Shown here: positions 58,660 to 64,000 of the stretch, piece by piece
Numbering within the stretch: the stretch's first letter is position 1
How the letters are laid out: each line of letters opens with the position of its first letter
DNA from: Moringa oleifera
Taxonomy: Eukaryota > Streptophyta > Magnoliopsida > Brassicales > Moringaceae
Length of the DNA stretch: 64,000 nt
Assembly (NCBI GenBank): GCA_021397835.1
Contig: JAJFZO010000889.1
Coordinates: forward strand, 1,922,001 to 1,986,000
Reading direction: 5' to 3'
The notes under the pieces: generated by a model
What the model was told of the DNA's origin: nothing
Seen by the model: only the letters and a program-made list of their open reading frames with translations
Database searches by the model: none
Made by a program: the position numbers and the translations under genes

Positions 58660-60850
58660 GAAGTTTTTTTGGAGAAACATACCAGTAAGAAAGGGGTGTT
58701 ACTGTAATTTACTCATAAAAAATATTAAAAGAAAAATGAAAAAGAAATAAACAAAGAAACTAGACAAGAAAATCCTTGATGGTCTCCCATATCATGTCTC
58801 GGCTTATGTATGTTTTTCTGGTTTCGTGGAATGGACTTCGTAGGCCACAAAAATTGTATTTTCTCTATTTTTTTTTTTTTAAAAAGGCAATAAGCAACTC
58901 TGGGATTATTCTGCGTCGCCACCTGCCACCCCTTCCAACAAATTCCTCGTGAGAAAAGAAAAATAATATTTTAAATCTCCACCTGCCTCTGTACACGTGA
59001 ATAATCTGTAGAAAGTCACTTTTTCTCCATCATGGCCAAGTGTTAGTGGTCTTTCTCATAACTATTCAGTCCTTCACGAAATTAAGAAGAAAGACTTCAG
59101 AAATTCGATCTATTGCTCTCGTTGAGCGCGTCAAACATTCCCCTTAAGCTATGGTTCCTCACTTGACTCTGACTTTCAGACCAGAAGTTCAAAGAAATTC
59201 CTTTAGAACTAATATGATTCCTTTTTGTAATTGGAAGTCTTCTTTTTTTCTTTTTAATTTAGAAATTTTACGTCTTGACCAAATTTTGAATCATTACCAA
59301 GTTGATTAATTGGAGATTTTGAAAATTTCTTAGCCGGATAAGTTTGACACTTAGATTCAAATCAATACAAAGACCGTCGCGAATTAATATGAAGTTTTAT
59401 CTAACTTACCTGGAATTACAATATTATATATATATATATGATAATTTATAAGCAAATTATCATTTTAGGCTAAGTACTCTTTTTAAAAAGATCCATCTTT
59501 TACTGGAATTGGACCGACCCATATGCATGTGTGCAACTTGAGCTGCATTATTGGCTGTAATCTGATTACTATAAATCACTATATATGAAAAGAAGTCTCG
59601 ATTCAAAGATTGAAATGGCAGTGGAACATTTATTTTATACCATATCGAGCCAGATATCAATAAAGGATCAAAGGTAGGATTACTACATGAAGATTGTGAT
59701 TATGCAACTCAATCACTTTTTCTAATTTAGAATGCACAAAATCTTATTTGTTGATGTATAAGGTAAAGTATGATGTAACTTAAAAATTTATATAATTATT
59801 ACAAGATAAAATTTTAACTTAAAAGCCATAATTGAATGAAGAGTGCCATTAAATTACAGATATCATGTTTTAAGTTTTAAAAAGATAGCTTAAATTTGCA
59901 GGTGTTGCTTCTTCTACTTCCCTCCTCTTCTTCTTGCTATCTTGCTTATTATATTATGCTGGGTTTCAAGAGAAGTGCATATATGTAAATCACTGGCAAT
60001 TAACTAGGCCTATCAATTAAACATTATTATTCTCTACTGCGATTTTTTGCCGGCTTATATGCATGTATGCATGCACCATTTGCAAGAAGGTTAATGCTAA
60101 GCTTCCCTTTTTAATTGATGTAGCTTTAAGGGTAGTAAATGAATAGCTTATTTGCATTCCAAATCTCTTTATGCAAGTTTCTCATCCAAGGATGCTAGTT
60201 GTATTTTGCTTCATTTAAGCACTTCACTGACCCTAGGAATTGTTTTTGAAAGAAAAATAAAATAAAAACTGAAACGTTAGTCTGAGCTTCTTTATGCCTG
60301 TTTTGGGTGCTGCCTTTTGCATTTTATTGTGTGATCAGAGTTTATATTAATATAATTTTTTACTGATATTTTATTTTATTACATTAATACACATTCACTT
60401 CAAAAAAATCAAATAAATAGAAAATTTCGATCATTCGTTGCATTTCTAACCCGTATGGTGTATCTGTATATTGTGCTGTTTTGTGATGTTCGTTTGGATT
60501 TCTGCATCTTCCTCAGCCTTCAAATATTTTTGAGGTCTTGCTCACAAGATCAACTCATTCTACTGCATGTCCTGGTAGTTCAATTCAGACGGCGGTGACC
60601 ATTGCCTTGGAGCCAAAGGCCGAAGAAAGTTTCAATCACTTCATAATTGGAGCGATGACGGTGCATCTGATACGCTTCACACTAGTGAGCAAAATGGACT
60701 GTATATATTCAGGTCAAGTCAATGACACTTAATTTCTTGGATTAAATGGACTGGGATTGAGTGTCCATATATTTTATTGAATATTCTATAGTGGATTTTA
60801 TTAAGAATGTAATTCTGGTCTTCATTATACATGAAGTATAAACTAAGAGT

Positions 60851-62363
60851 AGACTGCATCGAAAAACCGTAATTTTTTGGTCTTTATTATATGTGCAGTA
60901 TAATGTAAGATATAAAAACAATTTGCAAATTAAAATATACCATATGAGGAAGTCTACCAAAGAAGTAATCATCAAGAATGGTTAACTTTGACAACTCCTG
61001 CTGGTTTCTTTTAAGTATGTTGTTTGTTAGTAAAGAATCCCTATGTAATGAATAAATTAAGTAATTATTTGTTGTCTGCTGAGATTAAGCTTTGGCTGGC
61101 TACGTACCTAAATGTCTTGTCTGATGTTATTAAAGGTCATTTACTATTTGAAATAATTAATCTTGTCTAATGGCTTCATAAATGTCTTGTCTAAGACTCT
61201 AAGATAACGGTAATTTCGTTAAATTTTAACTAGTTTACATAAACTGTTCAAGTCGATGGATTAATTTATTTTTTGTCTTATACCTATTTGTTATATGTTG
61301 TATGAAGTGAACTTGCCCAATAATTCCCTCACAATATTAATTGAGATACCAAATCATCTTTCATTTTAAACTTGGTAATTTCTATTAATTTATTATGAAA
61401 TAATATTTATGGAGTTCTTTTTATAAATTATTAACCTATCAATTTGATGTAATATAAATTTAAATATCTTTTTTTGATAAAATATTTTTTAAATTATATA
61501 TTTCATAGTGTAAATCATGTCGCATTGTAATTAAATCAGATAATATTATTAGTAATAACCCATCAAATCATGTATTTATACTACAAAAAAGTAAATGACG
61601 CCACGCATTCGATCTCACATTAAATATTAATTTCCTCAGCTCATGGAATATAAATTTATATATATTATAATTAAAATAAATAATAAAAATTCTTTAAATA
61701 TTGATATAAAAAGAATATGTTAAATTAATAAATTATTAATAATTTATCAAAAATTAGGAATCCAATATAAACACACATGAAACAAGTTAATCCACCAAAA
61801 ATTAAAAAGAAAAATTAAGGAAGAAACAGCCCAACATAATATTGCAGTAAACAAGCTTAATCCATTGTCTAAGTATTAACAACAGTATCATGGGGGATTG
61901 TTCTTCTTGGCAATGATGTTAAGCCAAGTACATAATTACCTACTGACCTACCAACCGCAAATTAAGCCACGTTATCCATGTTTTTCCTATAGTATTCACC
62001 TGTTTTCCTCTTGCTTGTACGCATGTGTGTTCTTTCCAAGTCAGTGGCCAATTTTTTTTTATTATTATTTTTGGTTGTAAGGATATATAAGTATTAAAAT
62101 TTGGTCAAAGAAATAAGGCTGATGGATTAAATCATGAGATAACAATTCCAATTACTTAATTAGTTTCATGGTTTTTAGTGACAATATAATTAATTATGAA
62201 GATTAAATTACATGATAAACTTGAAATGGCGTACCAACCTTCAACAAGGGAAACAAAATGACATTCAAACTTAGAATTAAAGAAGTCTCTATAATCTCAT
62301 GTTTATATATCATAATTAACTATACCCTTAAAATTAGGAACTGATTAAATCTTTATCAACATT
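60851..62363. other. AT-rich intergenic region, no gene recognised
   Basis: AT-rich DNA after the end of the CYP79 duplication. Only short frames without motifs are present. Confidence 0.5.
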
Positions 62364-62945
62364 AGGAATGATAACGGATTGAGTTTATGTAAGTATTCAA
62401 TCCAATCAAACTCTAATAGTACGGGTTCGAATAATATTTAGTCAAATTAAACTAGGTTAGAATTTAAAATTTAATACTCAGAGTCAACTTCGAATCGAGT
62501 TCGAGTTTTAATCTTTAAATGCTCATCATCCAAACTCATTTATGTAATTTTATTAATATATTGAGTTTTGTCATTTAAAATTTAATTATATTGAACTTTT
62601 AATTTAAATTTGATTATATTAAATTTTTAAATTTAAATTTCAAAAATTTATTATTAAGTTTTATTTTTTTGTTTAATTAGTATATAAGATTTTTTTATTT
62701 TTATTAATATTTATTAATTATTTTATTAAAATTTATTAAATATAAATATATAAATATATAAATATAATAAATGAGTATTGATGGGTTCGAGTAGCAAGCG
62801 ATAATTGTAAACAAATTTAGGATGATTTCGAATATTAAAATTAACTTTTTTAAATGAATTTGGATGGATTTGGGTACGTGTATTTTAATTGGGTTCATAT
62901 TCTAAATTTTCTAAATGGGCGGATGCTTGACCCATTGCCATCTGT
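62364..62945. mobile_element. probable non-autonomous element with degenerate terminal inverted repeats
   Basis: The left end AGGAATGATAACGGATTGAG and the reverse complement of the right end (AGATGGCAATGGGTCAAG, from CTTGACCCATTGCCATCT) resemble each other. Both resemble the GGGATGGCAACGGGT termini seen on short plant DNA elements, from memory. Inside, subterminal GGGTTCG and GAGTTCGAG words flank an AT-rich core. No transposase is encoded and no clear target duplication was found. Confidence 0.4.
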
Positions 62946-63072
62946 AATTAACATGATTCATTTAATACTATTATAATATATTATATTTCTATTGTAGCAT
63001 GTTGACATAGACAAAAGTTCAAATATTCAGGTAACTATTTTTTTTAGAGAGATTACTTAATGAGTGAAGTAA

Positions 63073-63109
<37 letters not shown>

Positions 63110-64000
63110 CCCTTTTACAAGGTTTGGCATTATAAATACTTTTCAAAGGAGCATCATCCTCGGTTTCAAGTGTTTTTTAGAAATTTCTCTAAAATATTTG
63201 GCATGTTTGCTTAAACATCTTGTTGGATGTTATGAAGAAAGATTTCAATGAATTGTGAAAAAAATGATACTTTTTTTATAGGTTAAAAATCCTGAAGAAA
63301 ATGTATATATATTTTTTTATATCTTTATTCTTCATACTTTTAGAATCGTGAAAAAAAGTTTTTTGAATCATGAAAATTTTCATTTTTTTTAGTGCCAAGC
63401 AAATTTAGCTAAACAAAGCCACATGCTTTAGATTGGGTTAGATACATGAGATGATATATGCTTGCTAGGTTTGACCAAGCTAACCTAATAATGGCTTCAT
63501 TAGGTTGGCTAGATGGACTAATTCCTATATCATATTCCTTATCCCTCGAAAAATCATTCGGGATCTAGTAACCTGAAGTAAGCTCAAGACAAGTTGATTG
63601 TTAGGATTGACTAGTACTTCAGAGCTTCATTGCTACAACTATTAAGTTTTGTTGGGTGTTGATTAAACTAATATCTCAAGATGGAATGTAATTTTTAAGT
63701 TAGTTCTTAAGTCAAGAATAAAATGGGCTACTCTTTTATAGCTTTTCAAAGAAACATTTATTTCTAATGCAAAATTGATGTAATATTGTGCTGACCTTTC
63801 AAAATGATGTCGTAATGTTTGACATATTGTTTCTGTGCCTTTCGTTCGTGCAAGACGCATGATTATGTTTTATTGATCGTGTCAGGAAAAGATGTGATTA
63901 TGCCCATAACACACTTCTTGTTACTATGACTTTAAATTTCATTTCTCTCTCTATTATTCTAACATCTTATTTCTTTCTCTTTTCTTTCTCTTTTTTTCTA
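62946..64000. other. AT-rich end of the window, no gene recognised
   Basis: It includes a (TA)n tract at 63076-63105 and a C/T-rich end (63942-64000) that may be the leader or promoter of a gene outside the window. Confidence 0.45.
63076..63105. repeat. (TA)n microsatellite
   Basis: About fifteen TA units without interruption. The short frame running through it is an artefact (alternating Tyr-Ile). Confidence 0.9.

Larger units (their letters stand above)
56040..60850. repeat. segmental duplication, CYP79 copy 2 unit
   Basis: Homologous to about 46270-50345 in the same orientation, offset about 9.8-10.5 kb, covering the gene, its 3' flank and at least 2.2 kb of its upstream region. It is longer than copy 1 because of a larger intron (541 versus 124 nt) and insertions in the upstream flank. 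Ends are approximate. Confidence 0.8.

Noticed and set aside
1..64000. CRISPR arrays, operons, phage or integron features
   Set aside because: The window is plant nuclear DNA; the repeats seen are microsatellites, retrotransposon LTRs and local duplications.

Overview
This is plant nuclear DNA, almost certainly from a eudicot and perhaps a woody rosid. Genes are far apart and split by AT-rich GT-AG introns. Their products are plant families: CAMTA, R2R3-MYB, a STOP-type zinc finger, CYP79, and a chloroplast ribosomal protein with a transit peptide. Copia retrotransposons and (TA)n microsatellites sit between them. Bacterial features such as operons, ribosome binding sites and CRISPR do not apply. 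No species is claimed.

Layout. 0-0.3 kb: last exon of a probable CAMTA3-type gene (+). 1.6-7.4 kb: complete six-exon ubiquitin protease of the UBP3/UBP4 type (-). 7.9-9.6 kb: imperfect tandem repeat of an AT-rich 0.8 kb unit. 10.5-12.7 kb: two-exon chloroplast ribosomal protein L29 (+). 13.9-15.0 kb: intronless tubulin-folding cofactor C / PORCINO (+). 15-22.8 kb: no gene seen. 22.8-24.0 kb: three-exon R2R3-MYB of the MYB53/92/93 clade (+). 24.5 kb: very young 90-bp tandem duplication. 24.6-32.4 kb: AT-rich desert. 33.2-34.3 kb: STOP1/STOP2-type C2H2 zinc finger (+). 37.3-39.1 kb: tandem pair of small proteins of an unnamed family; the second has lost its C-terminus. 39.3-44.3 kb: full-length but dead Copia element with both LTRs, PBS and PPT. 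46.6-48.4 kb: broken CYP79 gene (-). 51.4-54.4 kb: chimeric Copia remnant. 56.4-58.6 kb: intact CYP79 gene (-). 58.6-64 kb: AT-rich DNA with one probable TIR element.

The genes are not an operon and have separate promoters. They span proteostasis, plastid translation, microtubule biogenesis, suberin-type transcription control, proton/aluminium-stress transcription and aldoxime synthesis. What joins them is history. As I recall the Arabidopsis map, the homologues of nearly all of them are neighbours on four duplicated segments: CAMTA3-UBP4-CYP79B3, UBP3-POR-CYP79B2, RPL29-MYB53 and STOP1-MYB93. The window therefore looks like one less fractionated copy of that ancestral block, with CYP79 at the conserved position, here tandemly duplicated together with about 4 kb of flank.

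I found no wholly new multi-gene system. The most worthwhile leads are the synteny block, the CYP79 pair (one dead, one intact), the unnamed small-protein pair, the G-box/RY cluster upstream of the MYB, and the chimeric retroelement.
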